Of a stretch of 64,000 nt of DNA, positions 36,705 through 47,375 are shown piece by piece. The translations under genes and the position numbers were made by a program. The stretch's first letter is position 1; the number at the start of each line of letters is the position of its first letter. Below the pieces are notes generated by a model. The model was not told the origin of the DNA, made no database searches, and saw only the letters and a program-made list of their open reading frames with translations. This DNA is from Burkholderia ubonensis subsp. mesacidophila (GTDB lineage: Bacteria; Pseudomonadota; Gammaproteobacteria; Burkholderiales; Burkholderiaceae): positions 868,001-932,000 of the forward strand of contig NZ_CP020737.1 in NCBI RefSeq assembly GCF_002097715.1, in the 5' to 3' direction.

Positions 36705-38000
36705 TCATGCGTCGAACAGCGCGGCGCCGATGAACGAACCCGGCTGCGCGCCCGGCGGGCACGCGAAGATCGCGCTGCCGACGTGCGTGGTGAACTGGTT
36801 CATGATGTCCAGCTTCGCGAGCTTCTCGTTGATCGGGATGAAGCCCTTGCGCGGGTCGCGCTGGTGCGCGACGAACATCAGCCCCGCGTCGTACTCGGTC
36901 TGCTGGCGCCACGGCGGCCAGCGCTCGATGTAGAAGTTGGTGCTGTCGTTGTACGAGTACGCGCGGCGCAGGATCTGCGCGCCGTTGTTCAGCTGCGGCG
37001 ATGCGAGGCGCGCGTGCGAGTTGTCGGGGATGACGGCATTGCCGTCCTTGTCGACCGCGTCGAGATCGAGCGGCTCGAACTCGTGCTTCTGGCCGAGCGG
37101 CGCGCCACTGTACTTGTGGCGGCCGACCACCTGCTCCTGGAAGCCGAGCTCGGTGTTGTCCCAGTGCTCGAGCGTGATGCGGATGCGGCGCACGACCGTG
37201 TAGGTGCCGCCGTTCATCCACGCGGGGCCTTCGCCGCCGGCCCACACGAATTCGTTCATCGCGGCCGGATCGGACATCGACGGGTTCATCGTGCCGTCCT
37301 TGAAGCCCATCAGGCTGCGCGGCGTCTCGCCGGGCTTGCCGGACGTGAAGCCGGCCTGGCCCCAGCGCATCTGCGCGGCGCTCGCGCCGAGGCGCACGAG
37401 CTGGCGCACCGCGTGGAACGCGACCTGTGCGTCGTCCGCGCAGGCCTGGATGAACAGGTCGCCGCCGGTCTTCTCGGGCAGCAGCTGGTCGCCGTTGAAA
37501 CGCGGCAGGTCGACGAGCGCGGCGGGGCGGCGCTTCGCGAGGCCGTAGCGGTCCTTGCCGGCGAGCGTGAACATGCCGGGGCCGAAGCCGAACGTGATCG
37601 TGAGCCGCGCGGGGCCGAGGCCGAGCGCGTCGCCGCCGTCGACCGGCGCCGCATCGTCGCCGCCCGCCGTCACGAGCGGCTGCGCGGTCTCGCCGCGCGT
37701 CATGCGCGCGGCCGCGTCGGTCCAGGTCTTCAGGAGCGCGATCACGTCGGCGCGCTTCGCGGTCGTCAGGTCGAGCGCCGCGAAATACGCGTGGCGCTGC
37801 TGCGGCGTCGTGATGCCGCCCTGGTGCTTGCCGTAGAACGGCTCGACGTCGTCGTGCGCGGCCGCGTTCGGCGCCGGCGCGTCGGCCGCGTGCGCGGCGG
37901 GCATCGACGCTGCCGCGAGGCCCGCGGCTACCGCGGCGCCGCCGGCTTTGAGGAAGCCGCGTCGCGTGGGGCGCGGAGGTTGGGTGAGGTCGTCTGCCAT
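36705..38000 (-). CDS. efeB: EfeB-type deferrochelatase/DyP peroxidase (Tat substrate)
   Basis: 431 residues from the ATG at 38000. The N-terminal twin-arginine signal is RRGFLKAGGAAVAAG (about residues 13-40), so the folded haem enzyme is exported by Tat. DyP hallmarks: LMGFKDGTMNP with the catalytic aspartate, the proximal-His region VGRHKYSGAPLG, and the arginine-bearing VRRIRITLEHW. EfeB can oxidise ferrous iron or remove iron from haem. In E. coli it sits with EfeUO; here it is beside an Fbp-type transporter instead. Confidence 0.95.
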   Translation of the reverse strand: MADDLTQPPRPTRRGFLKAGGAAVAAGLAAASMPAAHAADAPAPNAAAHDDVEPFYGKHQGGITTPQQRHAYFAALDLTTAKRADVIALLKTWTDAAARMTRGETAQPLVTAGGDDAAPVDGGDALGLGPARLTITFGFGPGMFTLAGKDRYGLAKRRPAALVDLPRFNGDQLLPEKTGGDLFIQACADDAQVAFHAVRQLVRLGASAAQMRWGQAGFTSGKPGETPRSLMGFKDGTMNPSMSDPAAMNEFVWAGGEGPAWMNGGTYTVVRRIRITLEHWDNTELGFQEQVVGRHKYSGAPLGQKHEFEPLDLDAVDKDGNAVIPDNSHARLASPQLNNGAQILRRAYSYNDSTNFYIERWPPWRQQTEYDAGLMFVAHQRDPRKGFIPINEKLAKLDIMNQFTTHVGSAIFACPPGAQPGSFIGAALFDA

Positions 38001-38011
38001 GATCGGCTCCG

Positions 38012-39145
38012 TCACTTCGCGAGCATCAGCGTGTTGACGTCGTCTTCGACGTAGTAGAAGCCGTCGCCGGCCGGCGTCATCGCGATCCCGAACAGGTCGC
38101 CGTTGCCGGGGGGCACTTGCGCCTTGTCGGTGTCGATCCAGCGCGCGTACAGCTGCTTGCCGGCCACCGGATCGATCTCGACGACCTGGCCGTTCAGCGC
38201 ATTGGTCGCGAGCAGGTGGCCGTTCGGCGCGGTCGCGAGCGCGAGCGGGCGGCGCAGGAAGCCGTCGGCCGTGACCTGGCGGCCGACGCCCGCGCTGGTG
38301 TCGCGCGTGAGCGGGTCGTCGATCTCGACGATGCGGTTGCCGATCGCGTCCGACACGTACAGCTTCTTCTGGTCGCCGGACAGCGCGAGGCCGGTCGGGC
38401 CGACCAGGAACACGCCCTTGTCGGCCTGCGCGCCGAGGCCGCTCGCGACGACCGTTTCCTGTTTGATCACGGGCGGCTTGCCCGCCGGCACGTCGAGGTC
38501 GATGCGCAGCACGGTCGCCTGCTTGTAGACGGGCGGGTTGCCGTCGGCGCCGCCGACGCCGAAGCCGGCCATGCTGACGAACAGCGTCGCGCTGTCGCCG
38601 CGGTCGACCACGGCCATGTTGCCCCACGGGTCGTTGATGTTCGGCGTCGACCACGTCGACGCGACGTTGCCGTGCGGATCGAGCACGACCAGGCAGCCGG
38701 CGCCCTTGGTGTTCGTCGTGCCGTCGTTGCTCGGCGTGCTGCCGACGATCACCCAGCCGGACTTCAGCATCGTCATCGCGGTCGACAGGCCGACGCCGCC
38801 CGGGCACGCCTTCAGGTCGCGCGGGATCGACGCGAACAGGCTCAACTGCTTCGTCGACGGGCGATAGTTGACGATCGTGCTGCCGGTGCCCTGCAGGTTC
38901 GCGGCGTTGTTGAAGTTGTCGACGAGCACGTCGCCTGCCTGGATCGTGCCGGCCGTCACCGGCGCGACCGCGATCGCGTACGGGTTCTGGTCTCCGTTGT
39001 CCGGGACCGTGTTGACGAGCGTCGCGTGGCGGTGCAGCGTCTCGAGGAAGCCTTGCGGCTCGGCGTTCGCGGCCACGGCGGCGACGAGCGCGGCCGCGGC
39101 GAGTGCGCCCGTCGCAAAGCGGCGAAGCGGGGCGGATTCGATCAT
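38012..39145 (-). CDS. Exported beta-propeller (NHL-like) protein of unknown function
   Basis: 377 residues. The signal peptide ends near AANA-E (residue 28). The mature part is a repeated beta structure suggestive of a six-bladed propeller: NPYAIAVAPVTAGTIQAGDVLVDNFNN, GPTGLALSGDQKKLYVSDAIGNRIVEIDD, RRPLALATAPNGHLLATNALNGQVVEIDP, LFGIAMTPAGDGFYYVEDDVNTLML. Loop cysteines are few. No enzyme motif is recognised. It lies 11 bp before efeB in the iron-type operon, so it may bind or scaffold a redox partner; this is inference. Confidence 0.82.
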   Translation of the reverse strand: MIESAPLRRFATGALAAAALVAAVAANAEPQGFLETLHRHATLVNTVPDNGDQNPYAIAVAPVTAGTIQAGDVLVDNFNNAANLQGTGSTIVNYRPSTKQLSLFASIPRDLKACPGGVGLSTAMTMLKSGWVIVGSTPSNDGTTNTKGAGCLVVLDPHGNVASTWSTPNINDPWGNMAVVDRGDSATLFVSMAGFGVGGADGNPPVYKQATVLRIDLDVPAGKPPVIKQETVVASGLGAQADKGVFLVGPTGLALSGDQKKLYVSDAIGNRIVEIDDPLTRDTSAGVGRQVTADGFLRRPLALATAPNGHLLATNALNGQVVEIDPVAGKQLYARWIDTDKAQVPPGNGDLFGIAMTPAGDGFYYVEDDVNTLMLAK

Positions 39146-39232
39146 TCGGAGTCTCCTGGGAGGCGCGCCGGCAGCCGGCGCGCGAAAACGGGTACGGGGC
39201 GGGTACGGGAGTAGGCGGCGTCGCGCGGGCGA

Positions 39233-40705
39233 TCAGAACGTGATGACCGTGCGCGCGCCGAGCACGAACGTGTTGCGCAGCGGCTGGGTCTGGTCGACCG
39301 GGTTCTGGCCGGCGCCCGCGTTGAACGTGTACTGCGCGTCCGCTGCGATCGTCCACCACGGGTTGATCTGGTACTGGTAGGTCGCTTCGACCGTCGTCTC
39401 CTGCGTGCGCACACCGTACGGGCCGTTCGAGAACGCGAGCTGGTCGCGGTCGAGCGAGCTCACGTGATTGCCGATCTTGATGTACGTGACCGCGAGGCCG
39501 ACGCTGTCGTTGTCGCGGCCTTCGAACGGCGCCTTCAGCACGATGCCGGCGTTCGCCGCGAAGCTGACGAGGTTGCGGTCGCCGGGCGCGCCCATCACGC
39601 GCGCGAACACGCCGAGGCTCTTCGCGCCGGTCGGGTCCGGGCGCCAGATCATCTGGTCGGCCACCGCGTAGAAGCTGTAGTTGCCGTGGTGCTGCTGCCC
39701 GTTTCCGTTCGCGGCGGAGTTCGGATCGGCGAGCGACAGGCCGTCGGCGCCAATGCGCTGATCGGCGAAGCGGCCGTTGTGATACCAGACGCCGATCTTG
39801 TAGGTGCCGGGCAGCCCGTTCGAATGGCCGGTGTCCATCTCGCCTTCGGCAGGCTGGTTCAGCGCGTACTGCAGTTCGCCGATGTAGAGCGCGCCGTTGT
39901 GCAGGTTGAAGTTCGTGCCGCTCAGGTTGTTCGGGTTGTTGCCGAGCGGATCGCCGTCGAATACGCCCGCGAGCGCGGTGAGCTTCGGCGTCAGTTGCGC
40001 GCGCACCCGCACGCCGAGCCCGGCGAGCGGGTAGGCGGGACCGCCGTTCGGCAGATCGTAGGACGGCAGCGCGGGCCAGCCGAACATCGTGTTGATGAAC
40101 GTGTTCGCGTAGGTGCTGACCATGAATTCCTGGTCGAGGCTCTGCTGGCCGATCTTCACGTCGACGCGCTTGTCGAGGAACGACTGCTGGTACCACAGCT
40201 CCCACAGGCGCGTCGTGTCCTGCGCTTCGATGCCGCTCGCGGTGTTGAGCGTGCCGAGGTTGTACTGGCTCAGGTTGCGGCCGTGGATCTGCAGCGCGCT
40301 GACGTTGAACGTGCCGCCCGGCAGGCCGATCGCCTTCTGCGTATCGACCGACAGCGTCGCCGTCGTCAGGCCGTCGTAGGTGCCGCCGCGGTTCAGGCCG
40401 CCGCGCAGGTTCGCGAGGTATTCGCTGGTTTCGGTGATCAGCAGCGTCGCGCCGTACTTGCCGAGCCACGGGCGGATGCCGCCCATGTCGCCGAGCAGGG
40501 TCTGGCGGGTCCAGACGCCGGTCCACATGTCGGTCGGCTTGGCCTGGATGGCGAGGTCGGCTTCGGGCGCCTCAGGCTGCGCGTCGACGGACGCGGCGGC
40601 GAACGCGGCGGCGCTGACGAGCGAGCCGCAGGCGAAGAGGACCGCGCGTGCGGCCGGGCGCATCCGCGCGCGGATGCCGTCTCCATTGGACGATGCAAAC
40701 TTCAT
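39233..40705 (-). CDS. OprB-family carbohydrate-selective porin
   Basis: 490 residues from the ATG at 40705. The signal peptide ends near AAFAAAS (about residue 38). The rest is a 16-strand OprB barrel: LLGDMGGIRPWLGKYGATLLITETSEYLANLRGG, KVDVKIGQQSLDQEFMVSTYANTFINTMFGWPALPS, and a C-terminal strand ending NTFVLGARTVITF with terminal Phe for BAM recognition. OprB porins pass sugars; in this operon it may instead serve iron or another metal ligand, which is only inferred from context. First gene of the operon, downstream of a Fur-like box. Confidence 0.9.
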   Translation of the reverse strand: MKFASSNGDGIRARMRPAARAVLFACGSLVSAAAFAAASVDAQPEAPEADLAIQAKPTDMWTGVWTRQTLLGDMGGIRPWLGKYGATLLITETSEYLANLRGGLNRGGTYDGLTTATLSVDTQKAIGLPGGTFNVSALQIHGRNLSQYNLGTLNTASGIEAQDTTRLWELWYQQSFLDKRVDVKIGQQSLDQEFMVSTYANTFINTMFGWPALPSYDLPNGGPAYPLAGLGVRVRAQLTPKLTALAGVFDGDPLGNNPNNLSGTNFNLHNGALYIGELQYALNQPAEGEMDTGHSNGLPGTYKIGVWYHNGRFADQRIGADGLSLADPNSAANGNGQQHHGNYSFYAVADQMIWRPDPTGAKSLGVFARVMGAPGDRNLVSFAANAGIVLKAPFEGRDNDSVGLAVTYIKIGNHVSSLDRDQLAFSNGPYGVRTQETTVEATYQYQINPWWTIAADAQYTFNAGAGQNPVDQTQPLRNTFVLGARTVITF

Positions 40706-40842
40706 GTCTAACCCCCTGGTTCCATTTGATCTGGAGTCCTGCTTTTCCGGCGCTCTCCGAACGCTCGGCGACGGGTGGCCAGGGCATGAAGATGAACGCA
40801 ACGCGGCGCATCGTAGGAGCGTCAAACAATAAAGTCAATGTA

Positions 40843-40861
40843 AACGAGAATGATTCGCATC
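40843..40861 (-). promoter_or_regulatory. Fur-box-like operator
   Basis: Contains GAGAATGATTCGCAT (40846-40860), close to the GATAATGATAATCATTATC consensus. It lies about 140 bp upstream of the porin start, in the promoter area of the minus-strand operon. Iron repression is the natural reading. Confidence 0.65.
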
Positions 40862-41276
40862 TATATTACGGGATGTAATTGGCGGTCTTACGGATAGGGC
40901 CTGACGCGCGTTTTCCGTGCAGTGAAAACGTAAATATCTGAGTAATGAAACTGAATGGAGCGATTGGCGTCGATAGATGCGGGCGGATGTGGTCGGGGAG
41001 GGGGCGGACGTCGAGCGGCGCGATCCGGGACAAGGACGACGTTCGGCCGGCGGAATTCGCGTCATCGCGCAGTTGGCAGGGTGGGTGCGCAGCGTGTTCG
41101 AACACCCCGTGCTTACCCGGTGTCAAACAGGGGGCGGATCGCCGGAAAGCGGGTGTGGAGATGCCGCGGCGAGCCCGTGGTTTTCCCGTAAGCTGATGTT
41201 TTAAATAATATTTACTGGATTTGTCGGTGCCCGGCGGGGCGTTCGGAGGCGCGTAAAAATCGTGCTTCCCCCCTTC

Positions 41277-41305
41277 TTGAATTTGTCAAAACCCGTCCAT
41301 ATAAT
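41277..41305 (+). promoter_or_regulatory. groESL promoter
   Basis: Sigma-70-like TTGAAT (41277-41282) and TATAAT (41300-41305), spaced 17 bp. An overlapping CTTGAA plus CCATATAA could also serve heat-shock sigma-32. The CIRCE operator begins at its -10 element. Confidence 0.75.
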
Positions 41306-41331
41306 TAGCACTCGCTGCACGAGAGTGCTAA
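41305..41331. promoter_or_regulatory. CIRCE operator (HrcA site)
   Basis: Perfect TTAGCACTC-N9-GAGTGCTAA, the canonical binding site of the heat-shock repressor HrcA. It overlaps the groESL promoter, so HrcA represses groES-groEL until heat shock. Confidence 0.97.
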
Positions 41332-41404
41332 CAATTCTCTGCCGGGCGATGTGCCGGGCAGATTCCCTAAGCGTTCTTCAATCTCAGTCAAGAGAGGAGT
41401 GAAT

Positions 41405-41698
41405 ATGAACCTTCGTCCTTTGCACGATCGCGTGATCGTCAAGCGCCTGGATCAGGAAACCAAGACCGCCTCGGGCATCGTGATCCCCGAAGCCGCTGCT
41501 GAAAAGCCGGATCAAGGCGAGATCCTCGCGGTCGGCCCGGGCAAGCGTGACGACAAGGGTGCACCGATCGCGCTCGACGTGAAGGTCGGCGATCGCGTCC
41601 TGTTCGGCAAGTACGCAGGCCAGACCGTGAAGGTCGACGGCCAGGAACTGCTGGTCATGCGCGAAGAAGACATCATGGCCGTGGTCAACGCTAACTAA
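41405..41698 (+). CDS. groES: Co-chaperonin GroES
   Basis: 97 residues, standard length, from the ATG at 41405 (GAGGAGTGAAT upstream). [25 protein letters not shown] with the mobile loop (about residues 17-33), and the roof motif GKRDDKG. It caps GroEL in ATP-driven folding in the cytoplasm. CIRCE-controlled and cotranscribed with groEL, 46 bp downstream. Confidence 0.99.
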   Translation: MNLRPLHDRVIVKRLDQETKTASGIVIPEAAAEKPDQGEILAVGPGKRDDKGAPIALDVKVGDRVLFGKYAGQTVKVDGQELLVMREEDIMAVVNAN

Positions 41699-41741
41699 GC
41701 GTCCTCCGACGGCACATATTCCCAAGAATTCAAGGAGTTAG

Positions 41742-43376
<1,635 letters not shown>

Positions 43377-43433
43377 TCGACTTCGGTCGATGGTGTCCGG
43401 AGCGCGCGGCGACGCGCGTTCCAGCCAAAGAAA

Positions 43434-43463
43434 AAGACCCGCAGCGATGCGGGTCTTTTTTTG
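43434..43463 (+). terminator. Terminator after groEL
   Basis: Nine-base stem AAGACCCGC (43434-43442) with its complement (43449-43457), then a run of T. The A run on the left lets it also serve thiD from the other strand. Confidence 0.92.
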
Positions 43464-43508
43464 TTTGTGCCGTTCGCCGCAGCGGGTGCGGCGGCGTCAA
43501 TCGACGAC

Positions 43509-44375
43509 TCAATGCCGGTGCGTCGTCCTCGGCAGCGAGTCCGGCGTCATCGCGGGCGGCGACGCATCCTCGTCGTTGCTGCGCGCCCAGAAGAACCGGT
43601 CCGGCAGGTACGCGCCCATGCCCGGCCGGAACGCGTCACGCACGGCCTGGTACAGGTATTCCTGCGCCTCGCGCACCGCTTCGGGCGGTTCCTGCCCGTT
43701 CGCGAGCAGCGCCGCGATCGCCGCGCCGAGCGTATCGGTGAGACCCATCAGCCGGTGCGGCGTACGGTCCCACATGTCCTCGCGGATCTGGCCTTCCTCG
43801 CCGTACAGCGTATTGACGAGCCGGTGCGAGCCGGATTCGGACGCGAGGATGTATTCGCAGCCCTGCGACAGCAGGTGCGACAGCGCGGCGTCGAGGTTCG
43901 GCGCTTCCGCGTCGCCGTCCGGCTGCGCGAGCGCGATCAGCGTCGCATGGTCGGCGACCAGCAGCGTCGTCTGCGGCGCAAGCAGGTCGGCAATCGATTC
44001 GCGCAGGTCGTCGGCGGCAAGCACGTGCTCGTCGTCGAGCGTGAAATCGGGCGCGAGCACGAGCGGCACGCCGTCATAGTCGGCGACCACCTCGGCGATC
44101 GCGCTCACGACTTCCGCGCGCGTGGTCGCGCCGATCTTGAACGCGGCGACCGGCATGTCCTCGAGCAGCATGCGCGCCTGCGCGGCGACGACATCGGGAT
44201 CGAGGCCCGTCACCTCGTCGCAGGCGGCCGAGTCGCGCACGGTGTAGCCCGTCAGGACGGACACGCCGTGACAGCCCATGCTCGCCAGGGTCATCAGATC
44301 GGCTTGGAGGCCGGAGCCGCCTGTGGGATCGGACAGGCCGAAGGTAAGGACGATCGGAGGGGCGTTGCTGGACAT
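43509..44375 (-). CDS. thiD: Hydroxymethylpyrimidine/phosphomethylpyrimidine kinase
   Basis: 288 residues from the ATG at 44375. Ribokinase-like fold: LTFGLSDPTGGSGLQADLMTLASMGCHGVSVLTGYTVRDS, then KIGATTRAEVV, LVLAPDFTLDD. The GLTDTLGAAIAALLANG stretch carries the anion-hole/catalytic region, with Thr-Leu-Gly where many ThiD proteins have a GTGCT-like sequence. It phosphorylates HMP and HMP-P in thiamine synthesis. A 30-residue C-terminal tail is longer than usual. It converges on groEL and diverges from the rubredoxin gene. Confidence 0.9.
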   Translation of the reverse strand: MSSNAPPIVLTFGLSDPTGGSGLQADLMTLASMGCHGVSVLTGYTVRDSAACDEVTGLDPDVVAAQARMLLEDMPVAAFKIGATTRAEVVSAIAEVVADYDGVPLVLAPDFTLDDEHVLAADDLRESIADLLAPQTTLLVADHATLIALAQPDGDAEAPNLDAALSHLLSQGCEYILASESGSHRLVNTLYGEEGQIREDMWDRTPHRLMGLTDTLGAAIAALLANGQEPPEAVREAQEYLYQAVRDAFRPGMGAYLPDRFFWARSNDEDASPPAMTPDSLPRTTHRH

Positions 44376-44593
44376 GGACAAATGGGGCAAGAAGAAACGG
44401 TCAAGCGGGGCGGGCTGCACCAGCGTAGTGAGCCCTTCGCAGCCATTATGCGGCGGAAAACCGGCACGCAGAACGGATTTTTTAGCGCGGCGCAACGAAG
44501 GCGTGCTCGTAGAGCGCGATCGCTAGGCAGTCCGGCCCCGACACGGTACCATCATGGCTCCCGAATTTACCGACCTTCCCTACGCGGCTTAAG

Positions 44594-44764
44594 ATGGAAT
44601 ACAAGAGCTGGATGTGCCTGATTTGTGGCTGGATTTACGACGAAGAAGCCGGGCTGCCCGAAGAGGGCATCGCCCCGGGCACGCGCTGGGAAGACGTCCC
44701 GATCAACTGGACGTGTCCGGAATGCGGCGCGCGCAAGGAAGACTTCGAGATGGTCCAGATCTGA
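44594..44764 (+). CDS. rubA: Rubredoxin
   Basis: 56 residues from the ATG at 44594 (the AAG before it is a poor ribosome site). Two Cys-x2-Cys-Gly knuckles, MCLICGWIYDEEAG and WTCPECGARKEDF, bind one iron atom. It is a small cytoplasmic electron carrier, usually for alkane hydroxylase or oxygen-stress enzymes. In related beta-proteobacteria a rubredoxin gene precedes pil-chp chemotaxis-like genes; here a ChpA/FimL-like gene follows after 105 bp. Confidence 0.97.
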   Translation: MEYKSWMCLICGWIYDEEAGLPEEGIAPGTRWEDVPINWTCPECGARKEDFEMVQI

Positions 44765-44869
44765 CCGGACCGTCGCCTTCAGGACATTCCGCTCCGGCCT
44801 CGGTGCCGTCGGCGCTTTTGCGCCGCGGTCACGCGAGCAGCTTGGCCATGACCAGCGCGAGTGCCCTCG

Positions 44870-46177
44870 ATGTCCGATCCGGCGGTAATCCCCGTTATTG
44901 ATGCGCTGCCCAACCCGCGCGGCGGGGCGGTGCGGGCGGCCGACGCGTGGCTCGCGGCGGCCGAGGCGGCGTTCGACCGCCGCGATGATGCGGCCGCGCC
45001 GTTGTCCGCGGCCGCGGCCGTGCTCGCCGAAGCCGGCTGGCTGCCCGCCGCCCGCTTCGCGGGCCAGTTGGCGCAGGCCGCCGCGCTTGTCGCCACCGAG
45101 CCGACTTCCGCCGGGTGCCGGGCCGCGCTGCGCGATTTTCGCGCCGCGGTCGCGCGACACAACCTGCGCGAGCTCGCCTGCTCGCCGATCCTGTTCGACC
45201 ATTTCCGCACGCTGCGCGCGCAGAGCGCGGCGGACCTGCGCGTGCAGGTGCCGTACGACACGCTCGCGCTCGCCGGCCGCGCGGTGCCGCCCGCATCGTT
45301 GCGCGTGCTGCCCGCCGCGGCCGGCGCGCGCACGCGCGCACGCTACGAGCAGGCGCTGCTTGCCGCGCTGCGGGCGCAGCAGTTGCCGCCCGAGGCGGCG
45401 CTCGACGCGCTCGACGCCTGCATGACCGAACTCGCCGCCGACGCGCCCTATGACTTCTGGCGGCTTGCGGCCGCGTGCATGCGCGCGCTGCGCGCAAGCG
45501 GCGCGGGAGAACTGAAACGCTTCCTCGCTCGCGCCAACCTGCTGCTCGGCGAGCACGTGCAGGGCCGCCGGGCCGCGCCGCCCGACCTCGTGCGCGAGAC
45601 GGTGGCGCTGCTGTGGCGCGATTTCGCGCTGTTCGGCGCGGCGGCCGAGGACGTCGCGCTCGTCGACGTGCTGCACGATTACGGATTGACGGTCGACTGG
45701 CACGTGGCGGGCACGCCGGCGTCCGAAGCGCTGTGGGAGGCCGACGCCGCGCGCGCCGAGCAGGACGCGGTCGCGGCGGCGCCGATCCGCGAGCTTGGCG
45801 TCGTGACCGTCAACGCGCATGCGTATGAGGATTTTCTGCAGACCGCCGATGCGTCGATGGCCGACCTCGCGGCCGATCCGGCGACGGCCGACGCGAGCGC
45901 CGCGTGGCGTGCGGCCGAAGCCGCGTACCGCGTGGGCGCGGCGGCCGGTGCGCTCGGCCTCGGTCATGCGGCGCTGCTGGCTGACGCGCTCGGCCTCGCG
46001 TGGCGCCGCGCCGCGCATGGCGTGCCGGCGGCCGAAGGCGGCCTCGCGGCGCACCGGCATGCGTCGGACATGCTGCGCGCCGCGCTGCTCAAGATCGCGG
46101 CCGGCGTGGCGCCGCCGGACCTGACCGCCGCCGGCGAAGCCCTTGGCGCCACGCTCGGCCGGACCGGGCACGGATGA
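44870..46177 (+). CDS. ChpA N-terminal/FimL-like protein with degenerate Hpt-type domain (tentative)
   Basis: 435 residues from the ATG at 44870; a GTG at 44861 is also possible. Entirely helical and Ala-rich, without signal peptide. The C-terminal stretch AAWRAAEAAYRVGAAAGALGLGHAALLADALGLAWRRAAH has the shape of an Hpt helix hairpin, but the phospho-accepting His of H-x-LKG is replaced (AYRVGAA), so it would not take part in phosphotransfer. FimL and the N-terminus of ChpA look like this. Position next to rubredoxin also fits a leftover of a pil-chp locus. The assignment is a hypothesis. Confidence 0.55.
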   Translation: MSDPAVIPVIDALPNPRGGAVRAADAWLAAAEAAFDRRDDAAAPLSAAAAVLAEAGWLPAARFAGQLAQAAALVATEPTSAGCRAALRDFRAAVARHNLRELACSPILFDHFRTLRAQSAADLRVQVPYDTLALAGRAVPPASLRVLPAAAGARTRARYEQALLAALRAQQLPPEAALDALDACMTELAADAPYDFWRLAAACMRALRASGAGELKRFLARANLLLGEHVQGRRAAPPDLVRETVALLWRDFALFGAAAEDVALVDVLHDYGLTVDWHVAGTPASEALWEADAARAEQDAVAAAPIRELGVVTVNAHAYEDFLQTADASMADLAADPATADASAAWRAAEAAYRVGAAAGALGLGHAALLADALGLAWRRAAHGVPAAEGGLAAHRHASDMLRAALLKIAAGVAPPDLTAAGEALGATLGRTGHG

Positions 46178-46350
46178 TGCCTGACGCGCTGCGGACGCCC
46201 GTGCCGCGCGCCCCGCAACGCGCTGCCGCCGGCTCCCGTGTGCATGTTAGAGTGCCGTGTGATCCGTGCGCGCCGTTGCCAGCGCGGTGCGGCGTTGCTT
46301 GTTGATCGCGGCCACCAACAGGCCGCGGTGTCTTTGCTAAAATCCAAACC

Positions 46351-46929
46351 ATGTCAAAGCCTTCCGATCGCATCAACCTTACCAACCAGTTCCTGATCGC
46401 CATGCCGAACATGGCCGATCCGACGTTCTCGGGAACGGTGGTCTACCTTTGCGATCACAGCGAGCGCGGCGCGCTCGGCCTCGTCATCAATCGTCCGACC
46501 GACATCGACCTCGAATCCCTGTTCAACCGCATCGACCTGAAGCTCGAGATCGAGCCGCTCCTGCACATCCCCGTGTATTTCGGCGGCCCGGTGCAGACGG
46601 AGCGCGGTTTCGTGCTGCACGAGCCGGTGGAGGGCGCGAGCTACAACTCGTCGATGTCCGTCGAGGGCGGGCTGGAGATGACGACGTCGAAGGACGTGCT
46701 CGAGGCGGTTGCGACGGGCACGGGCCCGAAGCGCTTCCTGTTGACGCTCGGCCATGCGGGCTGGGGCGCGGGGCAGCTCGAGGAGGAAATCTCCCGCAAC
46801 GGCTGGCTGACCGTCGCCGCCGATCCGCGGATCGTGTTCGACACGCCGGCCGAGGAGCGCTTCGAGGCTGCGCTCGGCCTGCTCGGCGTCAGCTCGTCGA
46901 TGCTGTCCGGCGAGGCAGGGCACGCATGA
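46351..46929 (+). CDS. algH: AlgH/YqgE (UPF0301) family protein
   Basis: 192 residues from the ATG at 46351. Typical start [40 protein letters not shown], then [17 protein letters not shown] and [24 protein letters not shown]. The family is widespread beside ruvX and pyrB; in Pseudomonas AlgH affects alginate and virulence, but its biochemical role is unsettled. Its stop overlaps the ruvX start by 4 bp. Confidence 0.95.
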   Translation: MSKPSDRINLTNQFLIAMPNMADPTFSGTVVYLCDHSERGALGLVINRPTDIDLESLFNRIDLKLEIEPLLHIPVYFGGPVQTERGFVLHEPVEGASYNSSMSVEGGLEMTTSKDVLEAVATGTGPKRFLLTLGHAGWGAGQLEEEISRNGWLTVAADPRIVFDTPAEERFEAALGLLGVSSSMLSGEAGHA

Positions 46930-47375
46930 ACGGCACGAGCGCGCGTGACGCGACGCTCATGGCGTTCGACTACGGCGAGAAACGCATCGGCGTCGCGATC
47001 GGCAATGCGCTGACGCGCTCGGCCCGCGCGCTCGTCGTGATTCCCAACCTGAACCGCGAACACCGCTTCAAGGCGGTCGGCGACCTGCTGGCCGAATGGC
47101 AGCCGGACGCGCTCGTCGTCGGCCTGCCGATGCATCCGGACGGCACGCCGCACGACATGACGCAGCAGGCGAAGCGTTTCGGCAACCAGTTGAACGGCCG
47201 CTTCGGCTTGCCGGTGACCTGGGTCGACGAGCGCTATTCGTCGGTCGAGGCCGAGGCCGAGTTGCGCGCGCGGGACGTGCGCGGCCGCGCACGCGCCGAG
47301 ATGCTCGATGCCGAGGCCGCGCGCGTCATCCTTCAACAGTATCTCGACCAATTGTCCGACCATGAGCACCATTGA
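46926..47375 (+). CDS. ruvX: Holliday junction resolvase-like YqgF/RuvX
   Basis: 149 residues from the ATG at 46926, overlapping algH by ATGA. RNase H-like fold: [19 protein letters not shown] with the first catalytic Asp, the [17 protein letters not shown] motif, and the [13 protein letters not shown] and [15 protein letters not shown] region. It acts in 16S rRNA 5'-end maturation and possibly in junction cleavage. Its end overlaps pyrR. Confidence 0.96.
   Translation: MNGTSARDATLMAFDYGEKRIGVAIGNALTRSARALVVIPNLNREHRFKAVGDLLAEWQPDALVVGLPMHPDGTPHDMTQQAKRFGNQLNGRFGLPVTWVDERYSSVEAEAELRARDVRGRARAEMLDAEAARVILQQYLDQLSDHEHH

Larger units (their letters stand above)
40706..41404. other. Divergent intergenic region: porin/iron operon versus groES
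   Basis: 699 bp. The left third holds the Fur-like box, the right part the groESL promoter and CIRCE element. The middle (about 40870-41260) shows no gene or clear structure; frames there lack ribosome sites and family-like sequence. Confidence 0.6.

Noticed and set aside
40945..41204. Three overlapping short frames between the Fur-like box and groES
   Set aside because: No ribosome site and no recognisable sequence; the interval is best read as regulatory or spacer DNA.
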